Below, one piece after another: positions 45,099 to 52,965 of a stretch of 64,000 nucleotides of DNA. The stretch comes from Mitsuaria sp. PDC51 (lineage in GTDB: Bacteria > Pseudomonadota > Gammaproteobacteria > Burkholderiales > Burkholderiaceae_C). The stretch is from positions 1,736,001 to 1,800,000 of the forward strand of contig NZ_FOZE01000001.1 of the NCBI RefSeq assembly GCF_900113225.1, written 5' to 3'. Both the position numbers and the translations under genes were made by a program. A model generated the notes under the pieces. The model searched no databases, was not told the origin of the DNA, and saw nothing but the letters and a program-made list of their open reading frames with translations. How positions within the stretch are numbered: the first letter of the stretch is position 1; each line of letters starts with the position of its first letter.

Positions 45099-45662
45099 AT
45101 GGTCAAACGCATTACCCGACCCCTCACGATGCTGGCGCTGGCCGCGAGCCTGGGCCTGGGCGCGCTGGCGGCGCAGGCCCAACCCGCCCCGGGCGACACG
45201 CCGCCTCCGCCGCATGCGATGCATCGCGGCCACGACTTCGGTGGCTTCGCGATGCAGGGGCGCCTGCTGAAGGAAGCCGGGGTCACCGACGCCCAGCGCG
45301 CCCAGCTCAAGCAGATCTTCGAAGCCGCCCACAACGACCTGAAGGGCCAGCGCGAGACCGGCCGGCAACTGCACGAGCGCATGGAAGCGCTGTTCACCGC
45401 GCCGACCGTCGACGCCAACGCGGTCGAGCAACTGCGCCAGCAGATCGCCGCGCAGCACGAGGTCGCCTCCAAGCGCCTCACGCTGGCGATGATCGACGCG
45501 TCGCGGGTGCTCACGCCTGAGCAGCGCGCCAAGATCGCCGAGCTCAAGAAGCAGCAGCGCGAGAAGATGAAGCAGCGCATGAAGGATCGCGGCCAGCATC
45601 GCAAGGACCGCCAGGGTGCGAATCCGGACAACCCGGTGCCGCAGCCTTTCACCGAACGCTGA
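45099..45662 (+). CDS. Spy/CpxP-like periplasmic chaperone (LTXXQ family)
   Basis: A 187-residue secreted protein. Signal peptide about 1-27 (AQA-QP). The mature part has a Pro/His-rich start (PPPPHAMHRGHDFGG) and then long helices with two LTXXQ-type motifs: VTDAQRAQLKQI and LTPEQRAKIAEL. The C-terminus is very basic (KQRMKDRGQHRKDRQ). Such proteins bind unfolded proteins and often repress the sensor kinase of an envelope-stress system. Here a regulator and kinase follow, so a CpxP-like feedback role is the best guess. TTGGAG precedes the ATG by 8 bases. Confidence 0.88.
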   Translation: MVKRITRPLTMLALAASLGLGALAAQAQPAPGDTPPPPHAMHRGHDFGGFAMQGRLLKEAGVTDAQRAQLKQIFEAAHNDLKGQRETGRQLHERMEALFTAPTVDANAVEQLRQQIAAQHEVASKRLTLAMIDASRVLTPEQRAKIAELKKQQREKMKQRMKDRGQHRKDRQGANPDNPVPQPFTER

Positions 45663-45678
45663 ACGCGAGAGGCCGGCT

Positions 45679-46470
45679 ATGCTTCAGTCTTTCGATGAGT
45701 CCGCGGCGCGCGGCCTGGCCGATCCGGCCCGGTCGGTGGCCGCCTCGCAACGCCCGATGAATCCACGACTGCTCCTGATCGACGACGACGCCCGGCTCAC
45801 CGCGATGCTGGGCGACTACCTCAGCAGCGCCGGCTTCGACGTGAGCTTCGCCGGCTCGCTGGCGCAAGGGCGCTCGGAGCTGGAGGCCGGCCAGTTCGAG
45901 CTGCTGGTGCTGGACCTGATGCTGCCCGACGGCGATGGCCTCGAGTTCTGCCGCCAACTGCGCGGTGACAAGCGCTGGCGCCGCCTGCCGGTGCTGATGC
46001 TGTCGGCCCGCGGCGAGCCGATGGACCGCATCCTGGGGCTGGAGCTCGGTGCCGACGACTACCTGCCCAAGCCTTTCGAGCCCCGCGAGCTGCAGGCCCG
46101 GGTGAAGGCGCTGCTGCGCCGCACCGAGCCGCAGGCGATGGGGGACGAGGTGCTGCGCTTCGGGCGACTGGAGATCGACCTCGCGGCGCGCCAGGTGCGC
46201 CTGGACGGCAACGCCTGCGACCTGACCAGCCACCAGTTCGACCTGCTGGTCGTGCTGGCGCAGAGCCCGGGTCGCGTGCTGTCGCGCGACCAGATCATGG
46301 ACGCGCTCAAGGGCCATCCGCTGGAAGCCTTCGACCGCTCGATCGACGTGCACATCTCCCGCATCCGCTCGGTGATCGAGGACGACCCCAAGAACCCGAG
46401 ACGGGTGCTGACGGTGCGCGGCGCCGGCTACGTGTTCGCACGCAAGCAGGACGCCGAAGGCCTCGAGTAA
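45679..46470 (+). CDS. OmpR/CpxR-type response regulator
   Basis: A 263-residue regulator. The receiver begins after a 26-residue polar extension; LLLIDDDARL gives the acid pocket, LLVLDLMLPDGDG the phospho-acceptor, LMLSARG the Ser and DDYLPKPFEP the Lys. The winged helix has LTSHQFDLLVVLAQSPGRVLSRDQIMDAL and VHISRIRSVIEDD. An internal ATG at 45757 would remove the extension but has no ribosome-binding site; GAGAGG precedes the ATG at 45679. The Spy-like gene is 16 bases upstream and the kinase gene starts at the next base after its stop. Confidence 0.94.
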   Translation: MLQSFDESAARGLADPARSVAASQRPMNPRLLLIDDDARLTAMLGDYLSSAGFDVSFAGSLAQGRSELEAGQFELLVLDLMLPDGDGLEFCRQLRGDKRWRRLPVLMLSARGEPMDRILGLELGADDYLPKPFEPRELQARVKALLRRTEPQAMGDEVLRFGRLEIDLAARQVRLDGNACDLTSHQFDLLVVLAQSPGRVLSRDQIMDALKGHPLEAFDRSIDVHISRIRSVIEDDPKNPRRVLTVRGAGYVFARKQDAEGLE

Positions 46471-47979
46471 GTGAAGGCGCTGTACCTCCGCATCTACGTC
46501 ACCGTCGTGGTGGTGTTGCTGGCCTTCGCGCTGGGCTCGGCCTGGCTGTTCCAGGGCCGCATCGAGCAGGAGCGCGGCACCTTCGAGCAGGCGGCCTCGG
46601 AGCGGCTGGTGGCGCTCGCGGTGCTGGTGCAGCGCGCCTTGCCGCCGTCGACCGCCTCCGTCGACGAACAGGCCGATGCCGTCGAGGACTGGGGCCAGCG
46701 CCTGCGCATGGCCCTGGCGCTGGAGGATGCGCGCGGGCGCCGCATCGGCGCCTCGCCGCTGTTCGAGCGCCGCGAGGACCTGCCCGGCTCGCGGGTGCAG
46801 CGTGTGCCGCTGGATGACGGCCGTCACCTGCTGTTCCTGCGCCTGGCGCGTCCGCCCGGCGCGTCCGGCCCGATGGGGCAGGACAAGCTCGAGGCCGAGG
46901 CGCGCGCCGCGAGCGGACCTCGCCGCGTCTTCCGCGAGCGTCGCGATCCCTTCGTCGACGGTCCGCCGCCCGAGCCGCGTGATCCCGGGCGCCGGGAAGG
47001 CCGGACCGAGATGGACCAGATGCGCCAGCGCATGCTGGACCGGCTCGAGCAGCAGCGCCGCGAGGAAAGCGCGGCCTCCTGGGTGCCGGGCTGGGTGCCG
47101 CGCCCGAGCGGCGAGGCGCTGGCGGTGTTGCTCGCGGTGCTGTTCCTGGCGGTGGCCGGCGGCGCGTATCCGGTCGTGCGCCGGCTCACGCGGCGGCTCG
47201 AATCGCTGAAGTCGGGCGTCGAGCAGTTCGGCTCCGGGGACCTGAGCTTCCGCGTGCAGGACAACGGCAAGGACGAGGTCGCGGCGCTGGCCACCAGCTT
47301 CAACCGGGCGGCCGAGCAGATCGAGACGCTGCTGCGGTCCCACAAGAGCCTGCTGGCCAACGCCAGCCACGAGCTGCGCTCGCCGCTGGCGCGGCTGAAG
47401 ATGGCGTTCTCGATGCTGGACGACGCCTCGCCGGCGCAGCGGGCGCGGCTCGGCCACGAGATCAACACCAACATCGCCGAACTGGATGCGCTGGTCGAGG
47501 AAGTGCTGCTCGCCAGCCGCCTGGAGGGCGGCGCGCAGTCGCTGCGGCTCGAGCCGGTGGACCTGCTCGCGATCGCCGCCGAATCGGCCGCGCAGGGCGG
47601 CGCCGAGCTGGAGGTCGAGGAGGGCCTGGGCCAGTTGACGCTCCGCGGTGACGATCGCCTGTTGCGTCGCGCGCTGCGCAACCTGCTGGAGAACGCGCGT
47701 CGCTATGGCGGCCCGGTGGTCGAGCTGAAGGTGCGTCGCGCCGGCCAGGACCGCATCGAGCTGCAGGTCTGCGACCGCGGCCCGGGTGTGCCCGAGCCGA
47801 TGCGCGAGCGGATCTTCGAGGCCTTCTTCCGCCTGCCTGGCCATGCCGAGGTGTCCGGCGGCGTGGGCCTGGGGCTGAACCTCGTCAAGCAGATCGCCAC
47901 CGCCCACCAGGGCACGGTGCGCTGCGACGCCCGGGAGGGCGGCGGCAGCTGCTTCGTGATCACGCTGCCGCTGAACTGA
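46471..47979 (+). CDS. Envelope sensor histidine kinase, CpxA/EnvZ type
   Basis: A 502-residue kinase starting at a GTG that abuts the regulator's TAA. The first membrane helix is at about 8-28. A periplasmic domain (about 29-200) has an unusually charged, Pro- and Arg-rich part (RRVFRERRDPFVDG and a helix of MDQMRQRMLDRLEQQ). The second helix is at about 213-235, then HAMP, the phospho-His in NASHELRSPLARLKM, and HATPase N-box RALRNLLENARRYGG with G-boxes DRGPGVP and GVGLGLNLV. With the Spy-like protein it forms a Cpx-like envelope-stress module. The signal is unknown. Confidence 0.94.
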   Translation: MKALYLRIYVTVVVVLLAFALGSAWLFQGRIEQERGTFEQAASERLVALAVLVQRALPPSTASVDEQADAVEDWGQRLRMALALEDARGRRIGASPLFERREDLPGSRVQRVPLDDGRHLLFLRLARPPGASGPMGQDKLEAEARAASGPRRVFRERRDPFVDGPPPEPRDPGRREGRTEMDQMRQRMLDRLEQQRREESAASWVPGWVPRPSGEALAVLLAVLFLAVAGGAYPVVRRLTRRLESLKSGVEQFGSGDLSFRVQDNGKDEVAALATSFNRAAEQIETLLRSHKSLLANASHELRSPLARLKMAFSMLDDASPAQRARLGHEINTNIAELDALVEEVLLASRLEGGAQSLRLEPVDLLAIAAESAAQGGAELEVEEGLGQLTLRGDDRLLRRALRNLLENARRYGGPVVELKVRRAGQDRIELQVCDRGPGVPEPMRERIFEAFFRLPGHAEVSGGVGLGLNLVKQIATAHQGTVRCDAREGGGSCFVITLPLN

Positions 47980-48000
47980 GCGCTCGTGGGGAGCGAAGAC

Positions 48001-48180
48001 CCCTCACCCCAGCCCTCTCCCCGCAAGCGGGGAGAGGGAGTTCCATTGGGTGCGTGGGCTCCTTCTCCCTCTGCGCCCAACGCCACTGCTCACTCGCTCG
48101 CCCCCAGAGGGGGAGCGGGGAGAGGGAGTTTCATTGGGGCTCACTCCCTCGCCCCCGAAAGGGGGAGAGGGCGGGGGTGA
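48001..48180. repeat. Cluster of REP-like palindromic repeats
   Basis: Three related elements after the kinase gene. The first is CCCTCACCCC followed by CCCTCTCCCCGC-AA-GCGGGGAGAGGG, a perfect 12-bp stem (48013-48038). Two larger GC-rich ones lie at 48100-48130 and 48145-48178 (CTCGCCCCCGAAAGGGGGAG). TTCCATTGGG follows the first and TTTCATTGGGGC the second. The same element is at 41288. It may end transcription for both flanking convergent genes. Confidence 0.85.
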
Positions 48181-48231
48181 GGGGGCTCGTCGCAGGATCT
48201 CAGTCGATCCACGCAGCCCGCTCCGGGAAGT

Positions 48232-49665
48232 TCAAGCCTCTCTGACTTCCCGCCGATGCACGAGTGCCAGCAGCACGCTCAATCCCAGCGCGGCCGCCGC
48301 CAACCCGACCGACGCCGCGCTCCAGAACCCACGCGCGCCCTGCATGACGGCCGGCAACTCGACCTCATGCTCCCCGAAGGCGAGCCAGTAGCCCCCGCCC
48401 AGTCCGAGCCCCCAGATCGCGAACGCATAGATCAGCATCGGCGCGGTCGCGATGTGATGCGCGCGCAGCACGAAGGCCGCGACCGTCTGTCCGGCGTCCG
48501 ACACGTGGAATAGCCACAACCAGCCCAGCAGCGGCAGTGCCGCGGCGACGATGGCCGCGTCGCTGGTGTAGAGCCCCAGCACCTGCTCCCGCAGCGCGAA
48601 GATGACCCCGCCCAGCACGAAGGCGATGGCCAGAGCGATCTCCAACCCATGCCAGCCGAGCCGCCGCGCCGCCGCGTAGTCGCGGGCCCCCAGCGCCTGG
48701 GCCACCAGCGTGCTGCAGGCGTTGGCCTGCGCCAGTGGCAGCATGAACATCATCGCCACCAGGTTCGCGCAGAGCTGATGGCCGGCCACCGGCGTCGTGC
48801 CCAACCGCGCGATGAAGATCGCCATGAAGGTGAAGCCGGTGACCTCGATCAGCACCGAGGCGCCCATCGGCACACCGAGCTTGACCAGGCGGACCAGCGT
48901 CGCCCAGCGCGGCCGGTGCAGCCCCGTCCCGGCGAACCCGAACGGCGCATAGAACGGGTCGCGCTTGAGCACGACGAGCGCGATCAGCAGCTGGCTCCAC
49001 ATCACGATCGCCGTCGCGATCGCGCAGCCCACCGCCCCCAGCGGCGGCACCTGCAGCGGTCCGACCGAGAAGCCAGCGATCAGCAGCGCGCTGGCCGGGA
49101 ATTTCAGCAGCAGCCCGCCGATCTGCAGCGCCATCACCGCCTTGGGCCGCGACACCGCCGTGTTGAAGCCGCGATACGCCGTGAACAGCAGCGCGGCCGG
49201 CAGCGCGATGCCCAGCATGCGCAGGTAGTCCCGCACCTTGACGGCGATCTCCGGGCTCACCTGCGAGATCGCCAGGAAGGGCTGCGGGAACCAGAGGATC
49301 AACTCGCCCACGACCGTCAGCGCGAGCGCCAGCCAGGCGGCCTGATGCAGGCTGTCGCCGGCCTCGGTCATGCGCCTGGCGCCGAACAGCTGCCCCGCCA
49401 CCGGCGAGATCGCCAGCACCACGCCCATCAGCCCGACAAACACCGAGGTGTAGACCGCCGAGCCCACCGCCAGCGCCGCCAGGTCAACCGCCGAATGCCG
49501 CGCCACCAGCAGCGTGTCGATCGTGGAGTAGGCGAGCACCGCCAGTTGGCCGATGAACACGGGCCAGGCCAGCGGCAGGATCTGGCGCAGGCTCTGCAGC
49601 CGTCCGCCGAGGGCTGCCCGTGCGCCGGCGTTCGCGGCGTGGTCGGCGTCCGCGGTGTCGGTCAA
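48232..49665 (-). CDS. MATE-family efflux transporter
   Basis: A 477-residue multidrug or metabolite exporter with about 12 membrane helices. Family features: LPLAWPVFIGQLAVLAYSTIDTLLVAR in helix 1, the LGAVGCAIATAI segment, and KLGVPMGASVLIEVTGF in the second half. It lacks an ATG at its N-terminus. A TTG at 49665 overlaps the stop of the upstream gene (TTGA) and gives the right length, so translation is probably coupled. Substrates are unknown. Confidence 0.85.
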   Translation of the reverse strand: MTDTADADHAANAGARAALGGRLQSLRQILPLAWPVFIGQLAVLAYSTIDTLLVARHSAVDLAALAVGSAVYTSVFVGLMGVVLAISPVAGQLFGARRMTEAGDSLHQAAWLALALTVVGELILWFPQPFLAISQVSPEIAVKVRDYLRMLGIALPAALLFTAYRGFNTAVSRPKAVMALQIGGLLLKFPASALLIAGFSVGPLQVPPLGAVGCAIATAIVMWSQLLIALVVLKRDPFYAPFGFAGTGLHRPRWATLVRLVKLGVPMGASVLIEVTGFTFMAIFIARLGTTPVAGHQLCANLVAMMFMLPLAQANACSTLVAQALGARDYAAARRLGWHGLEIALAIAFVLGGVIFALREQVLGLYTSDAAIVAAALPLLGWLWLFHVSDAGQTVAAFVLRAHHIATAPMLIYAFAIWGLGLGGGYWLAFGEHEVELPAVMQGARGFWSAASVGLAAAALGLSVLLALVHRREVREA

Positions 49666-50141
49666 ACGGACTCCCCGCCGGCCGCGTCCTGCTCCGTCGC
49701 ACCCGGATCCGGCGGCGTCGCGTCGCCGCGCCGCTCGATGGCCCGCTCCGCATAGCGGTTGAAGCGCCAGGCCGTGCCCTCGAGCGTGATCCGCCGCCAG
49801 GTCGCGCGCTTCTCGCCCGGCGTGAACACCGGCCAGTTCTGCACCTCGTCGAAGCTGCGGCCGCAGCCCTTGCAGAGTTCGTCGCCCTGGCTGGTCGAGC
49901 AGATCGCGATGCAGGGTGCGTCCGGCGTCGTGTCGTACCAGCGCATCCAGGCGCCGAGCGCCGGGGCGGGCATCGAGTCCTCGTCGCACTCGGTTTCGTG
50001 GTGGAAGACCATCAGCGCGTAGACCTCGGCCAGGGCGCGCAGCTCGGGGCCCAGCGACACGCCGTCGCCCGGCGCGCGCTGGCGCCACCAGTTGATGGCG
50101 GATTCGATGTCGGTGATGTGGATGCCAGCCATCTCAGCCAT
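49662..50141 (-). CDS. DUF3717-DUF1289 protein
   Basis: A 159-residue cytoplasmic protein with two small domains: DUF3717 at about 5-50 (HITDIESAINWWRQRAPG and the EVYALM helix) and DUF1289 at about 73-125 (CIAICSTSQGDELCKGCGRSFDEVQNW). The latter has four Cys in a CxxxC...CxxC pattern that should hold zinc or a cluster. Its start follows the trpS stop by one base (TGAG-ATG), and its stop overlaps the MATE start, so all three genes are one transcript. The function is unknown. Confidence 0.85.
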   Translation of the reverse strand: MAEMAGIHITDIESAINWWRQRAPGDGVSLGPELRALAEVYALMVFHHETECDEDSMPAPALGAWMRWYDTTPDAPCIAICSTSQGDELCKGCGRSFDEVQNWPVFTPGEKRATWRRITLEGTAWRFNRYAERAIERRGDATPPDPGATEQDAAGGESV

Positions 50142-50142
50142 C

Positions 50143-51159
50143 TCAATAGTCGATGCCCATCGCGCCGCGCACCTCGCGCAGCGTCTTGCGCGCCACTGCA
50201 CGGGCACGTTCCGTGCCGACCTCGACGATCCAGTGCACCTTCTTCGGGTCGGCCAGCAGCTCGTCGGCGCGCTCGCGCCACGGGGCCTGCTCGTCGTGGA
50301 TCGCCTCGATCAGCGGCTGCTTGCAGTCCAGGCAGCCGATGCCCGCGCTGCGGCAGCCGGATTCCACCCAGGCGCGGGTGTCGCTGTCGGCATAGACCTT
50401 GTGCAAGGCCCAGACCGGGCAGCGCTCGGGCTCGCCCGGATCGCCGCGGCGCACCCGCTGCGGGTCGGTCTGCATCGTGCGCACCTTCTCCGCGACGACC
50501 TCCGGTGCATCGCGCATCGCGATCGCGTTGCCGTGGGTCTTGCTCATCTTGCGGCCGTCCAGGCCGGGCAGGCGCGAGGTCTCGGTCAGCAGCGCCTGGG
50601 GCTCGGGGAACAGCGGCGCCGCCTGCTGGCGATAGAGATGGTTGAAGCGCCGCGCGACCTCGCGCGTCACCTCGACGTGCGGCGCCTGGTCCTCGCCGAC
50701 CGGCACGAAGGCCGCCTTGTAGATCAGGATGTCCGCCGCCTGCAGCAGCGGATAACCGAGGAAGCCATAGGTGGCCAGCTCGCGGTTCTCCGCCACCAGG
50801 TCCTTGTAGCTGGGCATGCGCTCGAGCCAGCTCGACGGCGTGCTCATCGCCAGCAGCGTGAACAGCTCGGCGTGCTCGGGCATGCGGCTCTGGATGAACA
50901 GCGTCGCCTGGGCCGGGTCGATGCCGGCGGCCAGCCAGTCCACGACCATGTCGTAGACGCTCTGCTCCAGGCCTTCCCGGTGCTGGTAATGGGTGGTCAG
51001 CGCATGCCAGTCGGCGACGAAGAAGAAGCAGTCGTAGGCCGCCTGCAGCCGCACCCAGTTCTTCAGGGCACCGTGGTAATGGCCGAGGTGCAGCGCGCCG
51101 GTCGGGCGCATGCCGGAGAGCACACGCTGGCGCGGGAGGGGAGGCGGATGGTCGGTCAT
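50143..51159 (-). CDS. trpS: Tryptophanyl-tRNA synthetase
   Basis: A 338-residue class I aminoacyl-tRNA synthetase. Signatures are PTGALHLGHYHGAL (HIGH) and GRKMSKTHGN (KMSKS). The C-terminal part contains a CLDCKQ segment and a short helical end, as in the betaproteobacterial type. ATG 51159 is chosen since the residues before it are low complexity. The -10 (TACAAT) is at 51252-51247, giving a leader of about 80 bases. It heads an operon with the DUF3717-DUF1289 and MATE genes. Confidence 0.95.
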   Translation of the reverse strand: MTDHPPPLPRQRVLSGMRPTGALHLGHYHGALKNWVRLQAAYDCFFFVADWHALTTHYQHREGLEQSVYDMVVDWLAAGIDPAQATLFIQSRMPEHAELFTLLAMSTPSSWLERMPSYKDLVAENRELATYGFLGYPLLQAADILIYKAAFVPVGEDQAPHVEVTREVARRFNHLYRQQAAPLFPEPQALLTETSRLPGLDGRKMSKTHGNAIAMRDAPEVVAEKVRTMQTDPQRVRRGDPGEPERCPVWALHKVYADSDTRAWVESGCRSAGIGCLDCKQPLIEAIHDEQAPWRERADELLADPKKVHWIVEVGTERARAVARKTLREVRGAMGIDY

Positions 51160-51246
51160 GGCGGCGGGCTGGGCGGTGGCCGCGCCGCGAGACGGTCGCA
51201 CCGCGAGGCGGGGCGGGCGGCCGTCCGGGCGAGCGGCGGGAGGGCG

Positions 51247-51252
51247 ATTGTA
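51247..51252 (-). promoter_or_regulatory. -10 box of trpS
   Basis: TACAAT on the minus strand in CCCTACAATCG, about 88 bases before the trpS ATG. Confidence 0.45.
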
Positions 51253-51298
51253 GGGAGGCACGGCCCGCGCGACGGCCGGTCATGCCCATGCCCTTGGC

Positions 51299-51304
51299 TA
51301 CACT
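51299..51304 (+). promoter_or_regulatory. -10 box of purN
   Basis: TACACT in TTGGCTACACTG, eight bases before the ATG. It has the same GGCTA context as other -10 boxes here, and there is no ribosome-binding site, so the purN message may be leaderless. Confidence 0.5.
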
Positions 51305-51312
51305 GCCGGCCC

Positions 51313-51951
51313 ATGAAGCACATCGTGATCCTGATCTCCGGCCGCGGCTCCAACATGGAGGCCATCGTGCAGGCCTGCGCCGCCGGCGGATGGCCGGCGC
51401 GCATCGCCGCGGTGATCAGCAACCGGCCGGACGCCGCCGGGCTGGCGTTCGCGCAGGCGCACGGCGTGCCCACCGCGGTCGTCGACCACAAGGCCTTCGG
51501 CAAGGGCGACGCCGCGCGCGTCGCGTTCGACGCCGAGCTGCAGCGCGTCATCGACGGCTTCAGCCCCGACCTGGTCGTGCTGGCCGGCTTCATGCGCATC
51601 CTGACGCCGGGCTTCACCGCCCACTACGCGGGGCGCATGCTCAACATCCACCCCTCGCTGCTGCCGGCCTTCCCCGGCCTGCACACGCACCAGCGCGCCA
51701 TCGAGGCCGGCTGCCGCGTGGCCGGCGCGACGGTCCACTTCGTGACCGCGGAGCTGGACCACGGGCCGATCGTCGCGCAGGCGGTGGTGCCGGTGCTGGA
51801 CGGTGACGACGAGGCGGCGCTGGCGGCCCGGGTGCTGCGGCTCGAGCACCGCATGTATCCGAGCGCGGTGCGCTGGTTCGTCGAGGGTCAGTTGGCCGTC
51901 GAGGGCGCCCGCGTACGCCACGCCGCCGGCGAGCCGCAGATGTTCAGCTGA
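51313..51951 (+). CDS. purN: Phosphoribosylglycinamide formyltransferase
   Basis: A 212-residue enzyme of purine synthesis that transfers a formyl group from 10-formyltetrahydrofolate to GAR. The N-terminal ILISGRGSN binds the phosphate. The catalytic triad is Asn111 and His113 in MLNIHPSLLPAF and Asp149 in ELDHGPIVAQ. Length is normal. It is divergent from trpS and convergent with the DUF1345 gene. Confidence 0.97.
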   Translation: MKHIVILISGRGSNMEAIVQACAAGGWPARIAAVISNRPDAAGLAFAQAHGVPTAVVDHKAFGKGDAARVAFDAELQRVIDGFSPDLVVLAGFMRILTPGFTAHYAGRMLNIHPSLLPAFPGLHTHQRAIEAGCRVAGATVHFVTAELDHGPIVAQAVVPVLDGDDEAALAARVLRLEHRMYPSAVRWFVEGQLAVEGARVRHAAGEPQMFS

Positions 51952-51970
51952 GGCCGGGCCGGCCGGGCGC

Positions 51971-52621
51971 TCAGCCCAGCATGCCGGCCAGGAAGTTGAT
52001 CGTCAGCGCCAGCACGACGGTGTTGAACACGAAGGCCTGCACCGCCTGCACCAGCACGAGCCGCCGGATCGGCCGTGAACTCACGACGACGTCCGAGGTC
52101 TGCGAGGTCGCCGCCACCGTCGCGGCGAAGTAGAGGAAGTCGATGTAGTCGGGCGCCTCTTCGTCGCCGGGGAACTCCAGCCCGTGCGGCGCCTTGGGCC
52201 CGCAATGGAACAGCGAAGCGTAGGCCAGCCCGAACTCGACCGGCAGCAGCAGCCAGGAGCCGGTCAGCGTCGCCGACGCCACCAGCAGGTGCGGCCAGGC
52301 GTTCAGCAGGCCCGCTTCCTTGACCTGGGCGAGCTCCAGCGCGATCGCCGCCATGCTCGCGGCGCCGCCGAGGATGGCCAGCGCCAGCACCGTCGGCACG
52401 CTGTCGGCGACGGCGCGGGCCTGCTCCTCGACGTCTTCGGCGTCGGTGTGGAACATCCGCCAGCCGATCAGCAGCAGGTAGGTCCAGACGCCGGCGCTCC
52501 AGCCCAGCAGCAGGCGGGTGTGCCAGGCCAGTTCCATCGGCCAGGAGGCCGCCAGCAACGCACCCGTCGCCGCGCCGATCAGCAGGCGCGGTCGGCGCTG
52601 GATCTGGTGCAGTAGCGGCAT
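51971..52621 (-). CDS. DUF1345 membrane protein
   Basis: A 216-residue inner-membrane protein with about six helices. Family features are LLGWSAGVWTYLLLIGWRM in helix 2 and the late DYIDFLYFAATVAATSQTSDV segment, which resembles a potassium-channel-like pore region. The last helix is NTVVLALTINFLAGML. The function is unproven. The DUF1653 gene lies 14 bases upstream on the same strand. Confidence 0.9.
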   Translation of the reverse strand: MPLLHQIQRRPRLLIGAATGALLAASWPMELAWHTRLLLGWSAGVWTYLLLIGWRMFHTDAEDVEEQARAVADSVPTVLALAILGGAASMAAIALELAQVKEAGLLNAWPHLLVASATLTGSWLLLPVEFGLAYASLFHCGPKAPHGLEFPGDEEAPDYIDFLYFAATVAATSQTSDVVVSSRPIRRLVLVQAVQAFVFNTVVLALTINFLAGMLG

Positions 52622-52635
52622 GGCGGGCGAGGGCC

Positions 52636-52938
52636 TCAGTCGCCGATCCGGGCGAAGCGGGGCACGGCGCGGCCGTCCACCTCGACGCTGCCGAAGAACA
52701 TCGCGTGGGGCCGGACCCACAGGCCCGAGTCGCCGTATAGCGGGCGGTAGAGCACCAGCGGTTCCAGCGTCTCGCTGTGGCGCACGACGCCGCGGACTTC
52801 GTACTCGCCGCCCTTGTAATGGCGGTAGCGCCCGGGCGGCGCCTCGGGCAGCGGGGCGAGCGGATCGCCGGCGCCGTGGCTGGAGGGAAGCGCGGTGGGC
52901 GCGGCGCTGGGGTGGGGGGAGGGCGGGGCGTCGCTCAT
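52636..52938 (-). CDS. DUF1653 protein
   Basis: A 100-residue protein. The first 36 residues are low complexity (Pro, Ala, Ser). The DUF1653 domain (about 37-96) has PGRYRHYKGGEYEVRGVVRHSETLEPLVLYRPLYG (region), WVRPHAMFFGSVE and a final PRFARIG. This is a small beta-barrel fold with no known reaction. It diverges from the RsmB-type gene across 27 bases, and its product is encoded upstream of the DUF1345 gene in the same direction. Confidence 0.9.
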   Translation of the reverse strand: MSDAPPSPHPSAAPTALPSSHGAGDPLAPLPEAPPGRYRHYKGGEYEVRGVVRHSETLEPLVLYRPLYGDSGLWVRPHAMFFGSVEVDGRAVPRFARIGD

Positions 52939-52953
52939 GCGGGAAGGCTCGGG

Positions 52954-52959
52954 GATAAT
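52954..52959 (+). promoter_or_regulatory. -10 box of the RsmB-type gene
   Basis: GATAAT inside GGGGATAATCCGG, ending six bases before the ATG at 52966, which would make the mRNA leaderless. The 27-base gap also has to serve the divergent DUF1653 gene; GGATTATCC is its reverse reading. Confidence 0.5.
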
Positions 52960-52965
52960 CCGGCG

